Numbered from the stretch's first letter, positions 51,201 to 59,986 are shown. The stretch is DNA of 64,000 nucleotides from SZUA-547 sp963669265 (GCA_963669265.1 OY769916.1:2542001-2606000), one strand, 5' to 3'. Notes: generated by a model from the letters alone, not told the origin. Numbers and translations: made by a program.

Positions 51201-51735
51201 CGATGACGAGGATCTGTGTGGCTATCTGATGTATCCCAAGGTCTATCTCGACTATATGGGCCGCCGCCGAAGCTATGGCCCGGTCCGGGTGCTGCCGACG
51301 CCCACCTTCTTTTACGGGATGGAGCCGGGCGAGGAGATCTCGGTGGAGATAGAGCCGGGCAAGACGCTGGTGATCCAGTTGCTGGCCGTGGGAGAGACCA
51401 ACGAGGATGGCGAGGCCAAGGTCTTTTTCGAGCTGAACGGCCAGCCGCGCGACATTCGCGTCGCCGACCGCAAGATCGCCTCCACCATCCAACGCCGCCC
51501 GAAGGCCGAAGAGGGCAACGCGGACCATGTGCCGGCGCCGATGCCAGGGCTGATCGCCTCGGTCGCGGTGAAGGACGGGCAGAAGGTATCCGCGGGCGAC
51601 CTTTTGCTGACCATCGAAGCGATGAAGATGGAGACGGCGATCCATGCCGAGCGCGAGGGCGTCGTCAAAACCGTGCACGCCCCGGTCGGCGCGCAGGTCG
51701 ACGCGAAAGATTTGCTGATCGAATTCGAGGGCTGA
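48289..51735 (+). CDS. pyc: pyruvate carboxylase
   Basis: This single-chain 1148-residue biotin enzyme makes oxaloacetate from pyruvate, ATP and bicarbonate. Domains in order: biotin carboxylase (about 1-455, with KKILVANRSEIAIR and the ATP-grasp GGGGRGM loop), carboxyltransferase (about 530-830, DTTMRDAHQSLLATRMR and HFHTHDTSG), PYC/OADA C-terminal tetramerisation domain, and biotinyl domain with AMKM; the biotinylated Lys is 1113. The position after lutABC makes metabolic sense, since lactate-derived pyruvate can be used to refill the TCA cycle. Confidence 0.97.
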   Translation: MTEFKKILVANRSEIAIRVLRAANELGKNTVAIFAEEDKLALHRFKADEAYRVGEGLGPIEAYLSIEEVIRVAKQSGADAIHPGYGFLSENPDFADACAANGITFIGPKAETMRLLGDKVSARNAAVAAGVPVVPATTVLPEDMAEIARMAEEVGYPVMLKASWGGGGRGMRPIMGPEELAEKVLSGRREAEAAFGNGEVYLEKLVQRARHVEVQILGDKHGALYHLFERDCSVQRRNQKVVERAPAPYLTDAQRAELCELGLKITRHANYECAGTIEFLMDMDTGAFYFIEVNPRVQVEHTVTEEVTGVDIVKAQIRIAEGATITKATGMPAQSDIKLRGHALQARVTTEDPRNNFIPDYGRIAAYRGATGFGIRLDGGTAYSGAVITRHYDSLLEKVTAWAPTPDEAIARMDRALREFRIRGVATNLAFLENVIDHPSFRDNSYTTKFIDNHPELLTFARRRDRATRLLNYISDITVNGHPEVAGRPKPPAHALTPRPPKALADAPPPGTKTLLAEQGPKAVSDWLLAQAPVLITDTTMRDAHQSLLATRMRSYDILGAADAYAHNLPQLFSLECWGGATFDVSYRFLQECPWKRLVDIREKAPNILLQMLLRGSNGVGYTNYPDNVVRKFTLQAAESGVDVFRVFDSLNWVENMRVAMDAVQEAERICEAAVCYTGDLYDPDRQKYDLKYYVSMARELADAGAHIIAIKDMAGLVKPPAARALVKAIKEETGLPIHFHTHDTSGIAASSVIAAAEAGADVVDLAMDSFSGLTSQPNLGSVVEALRRTDRDTGLDPAVIRPFSDYWEAVRVQYAAFESDLKSGASEVYLHEMPGGQFTNLKEQARSMGLAERWHEVAKTYAEVNDMFGDIVKVTPSSKVVGDMALSMVAGGFTRADVEDPNRDFAFPDSVVGLFRGELGLPPGGFPRALQDKILKGDAPLTVRAGAGLEPVDLEEVRADVSSQLEGYDVDDEDLCGYLMYPKVYLDYMGRRRSYGPVRVLPTPTFFYGMEPGEEISVEIEPGKTLVIQLLAVGETNEDGEAKVFFELNGQPRDIRVADRKIASTIQRRPKAEEGNADHVPAPMPGLIASVAVKDGQKVSAGDLLLTIEAMKMETAIHAEREGVVKTVHAPVGAQVDAKDLLIEFEG

Positions 51736-51746
51736 TCCGAATTCGC

Positions 51747-51769
51747 ATTGTCGTTTGATCGGCGACAAT
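51747..51769 (+). terminator. stem-loop after pyc
   Basis: ATTGTCG and CGACAAT form a 7-bp stem around a 9-base loop, 12 bp past the pyc stop. No U-run follows, so it may be a weak terminator or a stabilising hairpin. Confidence 0.4.
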
Positions 51770-51863
51770 CTGGATCCCATCTAATCCTCGCGCGCCGGGG
51801 CGAATCCTCTTATTGTCCGCCGTTCGCGCGGAACTGGCGCGAGGATATCGGAAGGAGACCGCC

Positions 51864-52670
51864 ATGGCTCATCGACTGGACGGGCGGGTGGCGATCGTGA
51901 CAGGCGCCGGCGGCGGCGTCGGACGCGCGATCTCGAAACGATTGGTCGAGGCTGGCTGCCACGTGATGCTGGCGGATACGGACGAGGGCCAGTTGGCTGC
52001 GACGCTGGACGCCGTAGGCTCTGACGGACCGGGCAAGGTTGAGCATTTCCATTGCGATGTCTGCCAGCGGCTCGACACCAACAACCTGCTGGCCGCCACG
52101 ATGTCGGCGTTCGACCGCCTCGACATTCTGATCAACGCGGCGCGCCGGGTCGATCGGGTCGATTTTTTCGATCTGACGGAGCAGGACATCGATCAGGCGA
52201 TGGAGACCAATCTGAAATCCTCGCTTCTGATCAGCCAGGCGGCGGCGCGCAAGATGATCGCCTTGGCCAAGGACCGGGACGAACCCTGTCAGGGCGCGAT
52301 CGTCAATATCAGTTCGATCGCGGCCAAACGCACTCTACCGGAGCTGCTGCCGTTTTCGGTGTCCTGCGCGGCGCTGGATCAGCTGACGCGCTCCATGGCG
52401 GTTGCGCTGGCGCCGGAAGGCGTTCGGGTGAACGGCGTCGCGGTCGGCGGCATCATGACCCGCAGCATTCGCGAAGCGTTGAAGGAAGTCGATGATCTGC
52501 GGGCCGAAGTGACTGCGGCGACCCCGCTCGACCGGATCGGAGAGCCCGCCGAGGCCGCCGAAGTCGCGCTTTATCTGGCGTCCGACGCGGCCAGCTTTGT
52601 GACCGGGCAGATCGTGGCGGTCGATGGTGGGCGCAGCTTGCTGGACCCGCTCGCCAAACCGGCGGTCTGA
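51864..52670 (+). CDS. SDR-family oxidoreductase
   Basis: This 268-residue classical SDR has VTGAGGGVGRAIS (cofactor site), NAARRVDRVDF in place of NNAG, and a Ser in INISS-type strand (VNISSIAAKRTL). The catalytic Tyr of YxxxK is replaced by a Ser/Phe context (FSVSCAALDQLTRS), so the usual Tyr-Lys pair is not visible. It may be a non-catalytic or atypical member. I chose the ATG at 51864 (MAHRLDGRVAI), with GGAG upstream. It may be co-transcribed with no neighbour. Confidence 0.8.
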   Translation: MAHRLDGRVAIVTGAGGGVGRAISKRLVEAGCHVMLADTDEGQLAATLDAVGSDGPGKVEHFHCDVCQRLDTNNLLAATMSAFDRLDILINAARRVDRVDFFDLTEQDIDQAMETNLKSSLLISQAAARKMIALAKDRDEPCQGAIVNISSIAAKRTLPELLPFSVSCAALDQLTRSMAVALAPEGVRVNGVAVGGIMTRSIREALKEVDDLRAEVTAATPLDRIGEPAEAAEVALYLASDAASFVTGQIVAVDGGRSLLDPLAKPAV

Positions 52671-52688
52671 GGTTGGGCCGGAGGCGCG

Positions 52689-53447
52689 TCAGCGCTTCTC
52701 GGCCTCGTCCTCCTCGCCCTCGTCCTCCGCGTTCGGAAGGTTGAACAGCGACTCGGCGTCGAGTTCGGGCTGCTTCTCTTCTTCTTCCGGCGCATCGGTG
52801 AGGGTGAAATTCTCCAGCCCGCCGAAATCCTTCGACGGACGCGCGTCCTCCGCCGCCAGCGACTCGTCGGTCGACAACAAGCTCATCCGCTCTTCCGAGG
52901 ACATCACGGCGCCCTCGGTCGCGCCCTTCTTCTTGGCGGCCTTCTGCACGGCGGCGTCCAGATCGAGCTGCTTGCAGAGGCCCAGCGCGACCGGATCGAC
53001 CGGGCGGATATTGGCGGAATTCCAGTGGCTGCGGTCGCGGATCGCCTGGATGGTCGGCTTGGTGGTGCCGACCAGCTTCATGATCTGACCATCGGAAAGC
53101 TCCGGGTGATAGCGCACCAGCCAGGCGATGGCCGATGGCCGCTCTTGCCGTTTCGACAGCGGCGTATAGCGCGGCCCCTTGCGTTTCTGCTCCGGCGCGA
53201 TGTCGCGCTTCATCAGCTTCAGGCGCTGGATCGGGTCTTTCTCGCAGCGCTCGATCTCTTCGCGGGTCAGTTGATGGTTGCCGATCGGGTCCATGCCTTT
53301 GATGCCGATCGCCACCTCGCCATCGGCGATGCCGGAGACCTCCAGCTCATGCATGCCGGTGAATTCCGCGATCTGGCGGAAGGTCAGCGTGGTGTTGTCC
53401 ACCAGCCAGACGGCGGTGGCTTTGGGCATCAAGGGCAGGTCGGTCAT
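52689..53447 (-). CDS. trcR: DUF1013/TrcR-family transcriptional regulator
   Basis: This 252-residue protein of DUF1013, restricted to alphaproteobacteria, is named TrcR from work on cell-cycle transcription. The family start LPLMPKATAVWLVDNTTLTFRQIAEFTG is intact, and SAIAWLVRYHPELSDGQIMKLVGTTKPTI holds a second HTH. The C terminus is acidic and variable. I chose the start at 53447 (MTDLPLMPK), six codons inside the longest frame. It marks core chromosome on this side of the HEPN insertion. Confidence 0.92.
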   Translation of the reverse strand: MTDLPLMPKATAVWLVDNTTLTFRQIAEFTGMHELEVSGIADGEVAIGIKGMDPIGNHQLTREEIERCEKDPIQRLKLMKRDIAPEQKRKGPRYTPLSKRQERPSAIAWLVRYHPELSDGQIMKLVGTTKPTIQAIRDRSHWNSANIRPVDPVALGLCKQLDLDAAVQKAAKKKGATEGAVMSSEERMSLLSTDESLAAEDARPSKDFGGLENFTLTDAPEEEEKQPELDAESLFNLPNAEDEGEEDEAEKR

Positions 53448-53723
53448 GACGGTCTCTCCCAACAGGATGCGACTCTTCCGGCGCTCCGAGAAACGGGGCG
53501 CGGCGGCGCTTCCAACGGTTTCGAGGAAAATCTCTGGCCGCTATATAGGCGGATCGGCGCGAGGAATAAAGTGGATTTCTGGCTAACCGCCGGCGCGTCG
53601 CTCTGCCCTGCCACCCGTCGAAATTAGGGAGGTTTAAAGCATGCGGTGTAACAGTTCGTTGATTTGTAGGATTCACATTTTAGGTGTTGTTCTGTAGGAT
53701 GTCCCTTAGCGGGGGAAAGGCAA

Positions 53724-54020
53724 ATGCTCGAAGAGCGTAAAATTATCAATATTATCAAGGCCGATCTTCAGAAACGGTTTGAAGATGTGGAGATTGTCTC
53801 CATCAACGTGGTCCCCGAAGTCGATGAGGACGGCGACGATGTGCTTTTCGTCTCGGTCGTATTCGATGCAAAGGAACGCAAGCGACTCGACCCGCGGAAA
53901 ACTTCGGCAATGGCGCGCAGTATTGTTCCACAGCTCATGAGCGCTGGAGAGGATGCGTTTCCGGTGTTCTCCTTCATTCGAAAGTCCGAGTGGAGGGAAA
54001 AGAGCCCTGAAGCCGCTTGA
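53724..54020 (+). CDS. small acidic protein paired with HEPN protein
   Basis: This 98-residue protein is rich in Lys and Glu, with no family that I recognise. It has an alternating beta-alpha pattern (EIVSINVVPEVDEDGDDVLFVSVVFDAKERKRLD) and precedes an HEPN protein in an overlapping frame. The AT content here is much higher than in the flanks. The position before a HEPN gene fits an antitoxin or partner role, which is inference. Confidence 0.6.
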   Translation: MLEERKIINIIKADLQKRFEDVEIVSINVVPEVDEDGDDVLFVSVVFDAKERKRLDPRKTSAMARSIVPQLMSAGEDAFPVFSFIRKSEWREKSPEAA

Positions 54021-54474
54021 TCTGATTGATACTTCAAGAAAGCTGCTCCAAGCCAAAAACGGGCGGCCGACCCAAGCAAACTTACGCCGAGCCACAAGCT
54101 CGGCGTATTACGCTGTATTCCATTGTCTAGCGAAAACCTGTGCAGACCTATTTGTCGGAGGTCAAAACTCGTCGCGAAGCAAACACGCGTGGCGACAGGT
54201 TTATAGGGCTCTCGAACATGGCATGACCAAGAATGCGTGCAAAAATCAGGCTATGATTAAAAAGTTCCCTAAAGAAGTTGAAGATTTTGCCAATACATTC
54301 GTAAAACTACAGGGAAAACGCCACTTAGCGGATTACGATCCCACACTGAAGTTCTATAAATCTGATGTTGAGCAGGATATTGATGAGGCCAATGATGTTA
54401 TTGGAAGATTTTGCAAGGTAGACTCCAAAGATAGGCGAGCATTTTCTGCATACGTATTGCTAAAAACAAGGTAG
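53953..54474 (+). CDS. HEPN-domain protein, possible toxin
   Basis: This 173-residue protein has the HEPN-type helical core: ATSSAYYAVFHCLAKTCADLF, then ALEHGMTKNACKNQA and RHLADYDPTLKFYKSD. HEPN proteins include RNases of toxin-antitoxin and abortive-infection systems. A clear catalytic Rx4-6H can be proposed but not proven. The ATG at 53953 overlaps the upstream gene by 68 bp; a later non-ATG start near 54007, just after GGAGGG, is also possible because the domain begins there. The pair lies alone in an island of about 0.8 kb between trcR and a quinone oxidoreductase gene. Confidence 0.65.
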   Translation: MRFRCSPSFESPSGGKRALKPLDLIDTSRKLLQAKNGRPTQANLRRATSSAYYAVFHCLAKTCADLFVGGQNSSRSKHAWRQVYRALEHGMTKNACKNQAMIKKFPKEVEDFANTFVKLQGKRHLADYDPTLKFYKSDVEQDIDEANDVIGRFCKVDSKDRRAFSAYVLLKTR

Positions 54475-54533
54475 TTGCAATCGGGGAAACGCCTCGACTT
54501 CTCGAAAAACCTTAGCAACATATTGTGACCGGT

Positions 54534-55550
54534 TTAACCTGCCACCTTCAGCACGATCTTGCCGACATGCGCTGAGCTTTCCATCCGCGCATGGGCGTCC
54601 GCCGCCTCCTCCAGCGGAAACTCGGAATCCATGATCGGCTTCACCCGTCCCGCCGCGATCAGCGGCCAGACCCGCTCTTCAAGCTCTTTGGCGATTTGCG
54701 CTTTGGCCTCCACCGATTGCGGGCGCAGGGTCGAACCGGTCCAGCTGATCCGGCGCACCATGGCGGCGGAGAAGTTGATCTCAGCCTTCGGGCCGCGCAA
54801 GAAGCCGATCGAGACGATGCGCCCATCCATGGCGCAGGATTTGAAATTCTTCGGCAGATAGTCGCCTCCCACCATGTCGAGGATCAGGTTCACGCCCTTG
54901 CCCGCCGTGGCCTCCTTCACCGCGGCGACGAAATCCTCCTCACGGTAATTGATCGCTTTCTCAGCCCCGAGATCCTCGCAGACCGCGCATTTCTCCGCCG
55001 ATCCGGCGGTGGTGAACACCCGCGCGCCGAACGCATTCGCCAGTTGGATCGCCGTGGTGCCGATGCCAGAGGATCCGCCATGCACCAGAAACGCCTCGCC
55101 CGCCTGCAGTCCGCCGCGTTGAAAGACGTTTGACCAGACAGTGAATGCGGTTTCGGGAACAGCGCCCGCCTCGGCCAGGAACAGGCCTTCCGGGATCGGC
55201 AGCGCATGGCTCTGATGCGTGGTGGCGTATTCGGCGTATCCCCCGCCCGGAAGAAGCGCGCAGATTTTGTCCCCGACCTTCCAGCGATCCACGTTCGGGC
55301 CAATGGCGGCCACCTCTCCCGACGCCTCAAGTCCCGGCAGGTCCGAGGCGCCCCTGGGCGCGGGATAGCCGCCGGCGCGCTGGATCGCGTCCGGCCGGTT
55401 TACGCCAGCATAGGCGACGCGGATCAGGATCTCGCCCGCCATGGGCGCGGGCACGGGCCGCGTGGTCTCTTTCAGCACCTCCGGTCCGCCGGGCTCGGTG
55501 ATCTCGATGGCGCGCATGGTCTCTGGAATGTTCTGGGGCAGGCCGGTCAT
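54534..55550 (-). CDS. NAD(P)H quinone oxidoreductase (MDR family)
   Basis: This 338-residue medium-chain reductase resembles PIG3/TP53I3 and QorA. It has MRAIEITEPGGPEVLKE at the N terminus, VNRPDAIQRAGGYPAP, a GGSSGIGTTAIQLANAFGARV Rossmann site and no zinc-binding Cys/His set. One-electron reduction of quinones with NADPH is expected. I chose the start at 55550 (MTGLPQNIPE). It is divergent from the NHL-repeat gene. Confidence 0.9.
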   Translation of the reverse strand: MTGLPQNIPETMRAIEITEPGGPEVLKETTRPVPAPMAGEILIRVAYAGVNRPDAIQRAGGYPAPRGASDLPGLEASGEVAAIGPNVDRWKVGDKICALLPGGGYAEYATTHQSHALPIPEGLFLAEAGAVPETAFTVWSNVFQRGGLQAGEAFLVHGGSSGIGTTAIQLANAFGARVFTTAGSAEKCAVCEDLGAEKAINYREEDFVAAVKEATAGKGVNLILDMVGGDYLPKNFKSCAMDGRIVSIGFLRGPKAEINFSAAMVRRISWTGSTLRPQSVEAKAQIAKELEERVWPLIAAGRVKPIMDSEFPLEEAADAHARMESSAHVGKIVLKVAG

Positions 55551-55672
55551 AGATGGATCCTTGGTTATAAGCGGGCGGAGATTAGGCGGCGGCGCGCCGC
55601 GCGTCCATCGCGCTTGCTTGCCGCAGGCGCCGAATCGGCGGAGACTTTGGGCGAAGCGTCGCACGGGAGGAG

Positions 55673-56527
55673 ATGATGATCGGAAGGATGCGTGCTCTGG
55701 CCGTTCTGTTCGCCGCGTTTGGTCTTCAGGCGCAGGCGGCCGAGCCGTTCGCCGTTTTCGACGCCGCCAGCGCGCCGGTGCTCGGCAACCCCCATGACGT
55801 CAAGCTTGGCCCGGACGGGCTGCTCTATGTCTCAGATGTCGATGGCGACCGGGTCGCTGTTCTGAACCCGACGACGCTGGAGCTGATGCATGAGATTGGC
55901 GCGGGAGAGCTGTCCGCGCCTCATGACGTCGAGTTCGACGCGGCGGGACGGTTGCTGGTCGCCGACACCGGGCGCAGCCGGATCGCGGTCTTCGATCTGG
56001 CCTCGGGCGAGTTGCTCGGAGCGCTGGCTGGCTCGATCTCACGGCCCGAAGGCGTGCTCGCGCATCCCAATGGGCGCATCTACGCGACCGGCGCCGGATC
56101 GGGAAACATCGTCGCCTATGACGATGGAAAGGTGGTGGCGGAGGAGGGCGGGCTCAGCGCGCCGCATGACCTCGAGGTTGACGCCGCGGGCGATATCTGG
56201 ATCGCCGACGCCGCCAATGACCGGCTGGTGAAAGTCTCGCCCGAACTGGAGACGCTGGCGGTGATCGATGATCCGGCGCTTGGCCTCTCTGGCCCCCGGT
56301 ATCTGGATATTGACGCGGCGGGGGCTCTGATCGTCGCCGACAAGTACAGCCACCGGGTGCTCAAGCTGACGCCGGGCGGCGCATTGATCGGCGTGCTGGG
56401 CGGCGCGGCCGGGCTTGGCCCGAACCGGTTTCGCACGCCCGAAGGGGTCGAGATCGACGGCGGAACCTATTATCTCAGCGATAGCGGCAATGACCGGATC
56501 GTGCGGTACCTGGTGGTGACGAACTAA
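55673..56527 (+). CDS. secreted NHL-repeat beta-propeller protein
   Basis: This 284-residue protein has a signal peptide (MRALAVLFAAFGLQAQA) and at least four NHL-type repeats with LYVSDVDGDRVAVL, LLVADTGRSRIAVF, IWIADAANDRLVKV, LIVADKYSHRVLKL and YLSDSGNDRIVRY. The fold is a periplasmic beta propeller; ligand or partner unknown. There are in-frame ATGs at 55673 and 55676. Confidence 0.87.
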   Translation: MMIGRMRALAVLFAAFGLQAQAAEPFAVFDAASAPVLGNPHDVKLGPDGLLYVSDVDGDRVAVLNPTTLELMHEIGAGELSAPHDVEFDAAGRLLVADTGRSRIAVFDLASGELLGALAGSISRPEGVLAHPNGRIYATGAGSGNIVAYDDGKVVAEEGGLSAPHDLEVDAAGDIWIADAANDRLVKVSPELETLAVIDDPALGLSGPRYLDIDAAGALIVADKYSHRVLKLTPGGALIGVLGGAAGLGPNRFRTPEGVEIDGGTYYLSDSGNDRIVRYLVVTN

Positions 56528-56674
56528 CGACTGAACGGCGCAACCTTGTCGCCCTGATTGAGGCCGGCGCCCCGGAAGAGCTTGCCGCATGCGAATCCGA
56601 TTCAGGGCCGGGTTGAAATTTCACGGACGCGTGATCATCTACACACCCTTCGCAACACCATAGGGAGGGGAATT

Positions 56675-57100
56675 ATGGCTGGCGGGAAGACGTATATCGA
56701 GGTTCGAAAATTCACAGTGAAGAAAGCCTTCGACAACAAACTGAAGGCTAAGACGGCGACCATGCTGAAGACCGCCACCGAGAAGGCGATCAAGAAGAAC
56801 AACAAGTTCACCACCAATGAGAAAGAAGCCGGAGACGGTAAGAAGTTCTTTGTCGGTGGATCCGTTATGGATCTGACAATGGAGGGATCCGGCCCGAAGG
56901 CGACGCTGGGCATCACCATCGTGCCGCAGGTGGGCGAGTTGCCAAACAAGATGACCACCGTGTCGCAAAAGGCCAATGGCAAGATAAGCGGCATCAATCC
57001 GAAACGCATCGAGGGCGACGTTCAGGCCCTGATTGATGCGGTGTGGGGCGACTTCATGGGCAAGGCGCTGAAAATCTACGAGGCGTTGGGCAAGAAATAG
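56675..57100 (+). CDS. hypothetical basic protein
   Basis: This 141-residue Lys-rich protein starts with MAGGKTYIEVRKFTVKKAF at 56675 after a GGGAGGGG run. The first 60 residues are strongly basic; the rest is beta-rich (GGSVMDLTMEGSGPKATLGITIVPQVGEL) with a helical end. I recognise no family. It is monocistronic, with no obvious partner. Confidence 0.65.
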   Translation: MAGGKTYIEVRKFTVKKAFDNKLKAKTATMLKTATEKAIKKNNKFTTNEKEAGDGKKFFVGGSVMDLTMEGSGPKATLGITIVPQVGELPNKMTTVSQKANGKISGINPKRIEGDVQALIDAVWGDFMGKALKIYEALGKK

Positions 57101-57314
57101 CGCGTCGCGCCGCAGCGACGTCACGTCCGATGTAGGTCATCCGAGTGTTGCTCGGAACGCGAGTCGGTGAGCTCGACGCTTCGCTGCGAGACTCATGAAC
57201 GCGCGAGGCGGGTTAAGATCGTACGGAAAAAATGCGTTCGAATATGGCAAGCCGTGCTTTGAGTTTCGGCCTGGCCTGACGTTCGCAGAGATCCGAGACG
57301 TAGTCGATGGTGTC

Positions 57315-58550
57315 TCAGCGGCCGGCCGTCTCCGCCGCGATCTCGGCCCGGCTCTTGCGCGCCCGCTCGGTGGCGGATTTCAACTGCCCACACGCGGCCA
57401 TGATGTCCTGCCCTCGCGGCGTGCGCACCGGGCTGGCGTAGCCCGCGCGGTTGACGATCTCGGCGAAGGCCTCGATCCGCTCCCAGTCCGAGCGCTCGTA
57501 AGGCGCGCCGGGCCACGGGTTGAACGGGATCAGGTTGATCTTGGCCGGGATGCCCGCGATCAGCCGCACCAGCCGTTTGGCGTCCGCGTCGCTGTCGTTC
57601 ACGCCCTTCAGCATCACATATTCAAAGGTGATGCGCTCGGCGTTTGAGAGGCGCGGGTAATTCCGGCACGCGTCCAGAAGCTCCGCGATCGGCCACTTCC
57701 TGTTGATCGGGACCAGCGTGTCGCGCACCTCGTCGGTGGTTGCATGCAGGCTGATCGCCAGCATGCAGCCGACCTCCGCCCCGGCGCGCACAATCTCCGG
57801 CACCACGCCCGAAGTGGAGAGCGTAATGCGGCGGCGGCTGAGGCTGAGCCCCTCGCCATCCATCGCGATCAGCATCGCATCTCGTACGGCGTCGGTGTTG
57901 TAGAGCGGCTCTCCCATGCCCATCAGCACGATGTTGGAGAGCAGGCGCTTGCCGCTCGTGCCTACGCCGATTTCAGGCCATTCGCCCAGATCGTCGCGAC
58001 AGACCAGGATCTGGCCGACGATCTCCCCCGCTGTCAAGTTGCGCACCAGCTTCTGCGTGCCGGTATGGCAAAACGTGCAGGTCAGGGTGCAGCCCACCTG
58101 GCTAGAGATACAAAGCGTGCCGCGGTCCTCCTCGGGGATATAGACCGCCTCCACCTCATGCCCGCCGGCGATACGCAGCAGGTACTTGCGGGTGCCGTCC
58201 TGGCTGATCTGCCAATTGACGATCTCGGGGCGGGCCAGGGTGAACTTCTCCGCCAGCAGCGCCCGGAAATCCTTTGAGAGGTTGGTCATCTCCGCAAAAT
58301 CGGTCAGGCCGCGCTGATAGATCCAGCTCCAGAGCTGGCCGACGCGCATCTTCGCCTGACGCTCCGGCGTGCCGCAGGCGATCAGCGCCGCGCGCAACTC
58401 GTCCCGCGACAGGCCCAAAAGGCTGACCTGCGCGTCCGCCTCGACACTGTTCAGCTCCTTGCGGGGCAGCGTGGCGAAATCGGGCTGAACCGGTACGCGG
58501 AGACGCGCCTTTTCAGGTGGCGATTCTGGCTTCGCGGCGGCGCTGGTCAT
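57315..58550 (-). CDS. rlmN: 23S rRNA (A2503-C2)/tRNA (A37-C2) methyltransferase
   Basis: This radical-SAM enzyme methylates A2503 of 23S rRNA. The protein is 411 residues with the CTFCHTG-containing CxxxCxxC cluster, AISLHATTDEVRD, and MLKGVNDSDADA. The second conserved Cys (the methyl-carrying one) is in AACGQLKSA. Length and motifs are standard. It faces none of its neighbours closely. Confidence 0.96.
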   Translation of the reverse strand: MTSAAAKPESPPEKARLRVPVQPDFATLPRKELNSVEADAQVSLLGLSRDELRAALIACGTPERQAKMRVGQLWSWIYQRGLTDFAEMTNLSKDFRALLAEKFTLARPEIVNWQISQDGTRKYLLRIAGGHEVEAVYIPEEDRGTLCISSQVGCTLTCTFCHTGTQKLVRNLTAGEIVGQILVCRDDLGEWPEIGVGTSGKRLLSNIVLMGMGEPLYNTDAVRDAMLIAMDGEGLSLSRRRITLSTSGVVPEIVRAGAEVGCMLAISLHATTDEVRDTLVPINRKWPIAELLDACRNYPRLSNAERITFEYVMLKGVNDSDADAKRLVRLIAGIPAKINLIPFNPWPGAPYERSDWERIEAFAEIVNRAGYASPVRTPRGQDIMAACGQLKSATERARKSRAEIAAETAGR

Positions 58551-58697
58551 GGCTCTTAAACCTCTGGCCGGACAGGAGGAAACATCTCCTCACAGGAACG
58601 ACGAAAAGGGCGACGCGTCAAAGCGCCGCCCGTCAAAGGCGTTCAGGTATCACGAAAGCCAGGGCTGCGCAAAGCCGGCCCGGCGATCCGCGCCTGT

Positions 58698-59234
58698 TCA
58701 GCCGCAGGCCGCTTCGGCCGCTTTCAGCGCCGCGGTGAAGCCGCTCAGCGAGAACGTGTCGGTCGTCTCAGTCCCGCGAGAAGAGCTGCCGGTGACCATC
58801 GCCTCGCGCCCGCGGATCATCGCTTTGACCATCGCGCTGTCATCGTCCGGCGAGCCCAGCCACGCGCCTTCGCCATCCGTGTAAAGCGTGTAATTCTTCG
58901 AACCGATCTTGGCTTTCACCCGGCTGTCCTTGGCGTAAGGATAGCCTGAAATCACGCTGACCTCGTTCGAGACGCCGCGATCAGGCCACACCGACACCAT
59001 CAGATAGACATCGCCGCGATTGACGTCGACCTTCTTGCCGCCGCGCTTGGCGACCCAGTTGGTCGGCGCCGTGGTGATCCAGCAGACCGCGCCTTCGCTG
59101 GTCGTCGTCTTGAACACGCTCCAGTCGCCCGCCCCGTCGATGCGGGAGGAGACCTGCGCGACCGCCGCCGCGTGAGACAGCGCCAATCCGGCGAGGCCGA
59201 GACCGGCGGCTTTAAGGACCGTTCTAATCTTCAT
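58698..59234 (-). CDS. IalB-family secreted protein (invasion-associated locus B)
   Basis: This 178-residue protein starts with a signal peptide (KIRTVLKAAGLGLAGLALSHAAAVAQ) and then the IalB-type domain (DWSVFKTTTSEGAVCWITTAPTNW, with two Cys likely disulfide-bonded with the last Cys). These small periplasmic proteins are common in alphaproteobacteria with no fixed biochemical role. I chose the start at 59234 (MKIRTVLKAA). Confidence 0.88.
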   Translation of the reverse strand: MKIRTVLKAAGLGLAGLALSHAAAVAQVSSRIDGAGDWSVFKTTTSEGAVCWITTAPTNWVAKRGGKKVDVNRGDVYLMVSVWPDRGVSNEVSVISGYPYAKDSRVKAKIGSKNYTLYTDGEGAWLGSPDDDSAMVKAMIRGREAMVTGSSSRGTETTDTFSLSGFTAALKAAEAACG

Positions 59235-59407
59235 GTGCTGCTCCGTTAGTCGCCCCGGCCGTTTTTCCAGCCGCTCCACTTTATTTGCGTGGATTGTCTG
59301 CGCATAGTAGCGTCAAATCATAGGGGCGCGCTAGACCGAAGCGCCATTGTTTTGCGCCGTATTTCCCGGGCGATGCGCAATTTTCCGAGTTCTGGGGGCT
59401 AGAGCAG

Positions 59408-59986
59408 GTGAATCAGGTCGCGGATGCGCCGGACGAGGAGCTGCTGTCGCGCATCGGGGCGACGCAGGATCGGGCCGCATTCGCCGAGTTGTTCACCCGC
59501 TACGCCGGCCGCATCAAGGCGTTCCTGATCAAGTCCGGCGCCGAGCCGGGAGAGGCGGATGAGACCACGCAGGAAGTATTCGTTTCCGTCTGGCGTCGGG
59601 CGAACACCTATGATCCGGCGAAGGCGTCGGCCGCGACCTGGGTGTTTGCGATCACCCGGAACCGCCGGATCGATCTGATCCGCAGGCAGCGCCGGCCCGA
59701 ACCCGATCCCAACGATCCGCTATTTGCGCCGGACCCGCCGGATTCTCCGGAGCGGGCGCTGTCCGGGGAAAGCCGCGATCAGGTGGTGCGTCAGGCGTTG
59801 GAGGAACTGCCGAGCGCCCAGCGCTCAATTGTTCAGATGGCGTTTTACGAGGGGCTGACCCATGTCGAGATCGCCTCGGCGTTGGATCTGCCGCTGGGAA
59901 CGGTGAAATCCCGATTGCGGCTGGCCTTCAGTCGGCTACGCGGCGCATTGGGCGTCGAGTTTCGTATGGAGTTGGACGATGCCTGA
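59408..59986 (+). CDS. ECF sigma factor (RpoE/ECF11-like)
   Basis: This 192-residue sigma factor has sigma-2 (AAFAELFTRYAGRIKAFLIKSGAE, ending in RNRRIDLIRR) and sigma-4 (LPSAQRSIVQMAFYEGLTHVEIASALDLPLGTVKSRLRLA). It resembles the ChrR-associated RpoE of Rhodobacter. The GTG start at 59408 follows GGGGGC without a strong SD. Its stop overlaps the next gene by eight bases, but the next gene is an Hpt-like protein rather than a ChrR-type anti-sigma factor. Confidence 0.9.
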   Translation: MNQVADAPDEELLSRIGATQDRAAFAELFTRYAGRIKAFLIKSGAEPGEADETTQEVFVSVWRRANTYDPAKASAATWVFAITRNRRIDLIRRQRRPEPDPNDPLFAPDPPDSPERALSGESRDQVVRQALEELPSAQRSIVQMAFYEGLTHVEIASALDLPLGTVKSRLRLAFSRLRGALGVEFRMELDDA

